The notes under the pieces were generated by a model, which saw only the letters and a program-made list of their open reading frames with translations, was not told the DNA's origin and made no database searches. From NCBI GenBank assembly GCA_002684605.1, contig NYVM01000087.1, positions 3,638-11,028 on the forward strand: 7,391 nt of DNA, written 5' to 3'. Origin of the DNA: Candidatus Pelagibacterales bacterium (lineage in GTDB: Bacteria; Pseudomonadota; Alphaproteobacteria; TMED109). Of this stretch, positions 7,351 to 7,391 are shown in pieces (the first letter of the stretch is position 1; every line of letters starts with the position of its first letter). The translations under genes and the position numbers were made by a program.

Positions 7351-7391
7351 TTTATTAGCTACTACTGGGCTGTACGATTGACAAGTACAAT
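7344..7391 (+). other. Frameshifted continuation of the peptidase, with an internal TGA
   Basis: After codon 635 (Tyr, 7342-7344) the original frame reads Ser-stop. Skipping one base and reading from 7346 gives PNLLATTGLYD, then TGA (7379-7381), then QVQ. Oligopeptidases B have P-x-LL-x-TTGL-x-D-S-Q-V-Q-Y here, so one extra T near 7344-7345 plus a TCA-to-TGA change at 7380 explain everything. The Asp at 7376-7378 would be residue 646, which is 85 after S561, the same spacing as Ser532-Asp617 in E. coli oligopeptidase B, so it is the catalytic Asp. Confidence 0.85.

Noticed and set aside
7379..7381. TGA read as a recoded sense codon (e.g. selenocysteine)
   Set aside because: Family members have Ser here, the TGA is reached only after a frameshift, and no stem-loop context can be seen because the sequence ends 10 bases later. 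Error or mutation is simpler.

Overview
The window looks like chromosomal DNA of a marine-type Flavobacteriaceae bacterium (Bacteroidota). The reasons are the strongly AT-rich composition, A-rich leaders without Shine-Dalgarno sites before most starts, a large secreted protein ending in a type A sorting domain of the type IX secretion system (T9SS), and an oligopeptidase B carrying a lipoprotein signal. These features are typical of the group, but no rRNA or taxonomic marker is present, so the genus cannot be named.

Layout. From 1 to 1306, two genes lie on the minus strand in a tight pair. A TIGR02206/YwaF (TMEM164-like) membrane protein (620-1306) is followed 4 bases later by a nitroreductase-family flavoprotein (615 to 1) that runs off the left edge. 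A short divergent region (1307-1440) separates them from a 752-residue secreted protein on the plus strand (1441-3699). That protein has a lamin-tail-like N-terminal domain, three cysteine-rich modules repeating every 117-119 residues, a fourth related carbohydrate-binding-like module and the T9SS C-terminal domain. A strong hairpin terminator (3719-3751) sits between this gene and a convergent small gene, TIGR03643/DUF2805 (3780-4064, minus). Another divergent gap (4065-4189) leads into two plus-strand genes: a YhiN/HI0933-family FAD-dependent oxidoreductase (4190-5404) and, 35 bases on, an oligopeptidase B-like S9 peptidase (from 5440).

The last 50 bases are unusual. The peptidase frame breaks at about 7345 and continues recognisably in the +1 frame through the catalytic Asp region. 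It then meets an in-frame TGA where the family has Ser. Both defects lie within 47 bases of the sequence end, so poor sequence quality at a contig edge is the likeliest cause; a real pseudogene is possible.

The genes do not form an obvious pathway: membrane/flavin metabolism, a surface or secreted binding protein, and a flavoprotein-peptidase pair. I see no CRISPR array, tRNA, rRNA, insertion sequence, phage or toxin-antitoxin gene, and no convincing new multi-gene system. The observations most worth following are the peptidase break, the modular repeat protein, and the conserved Cys/His pair in the membrane protein.
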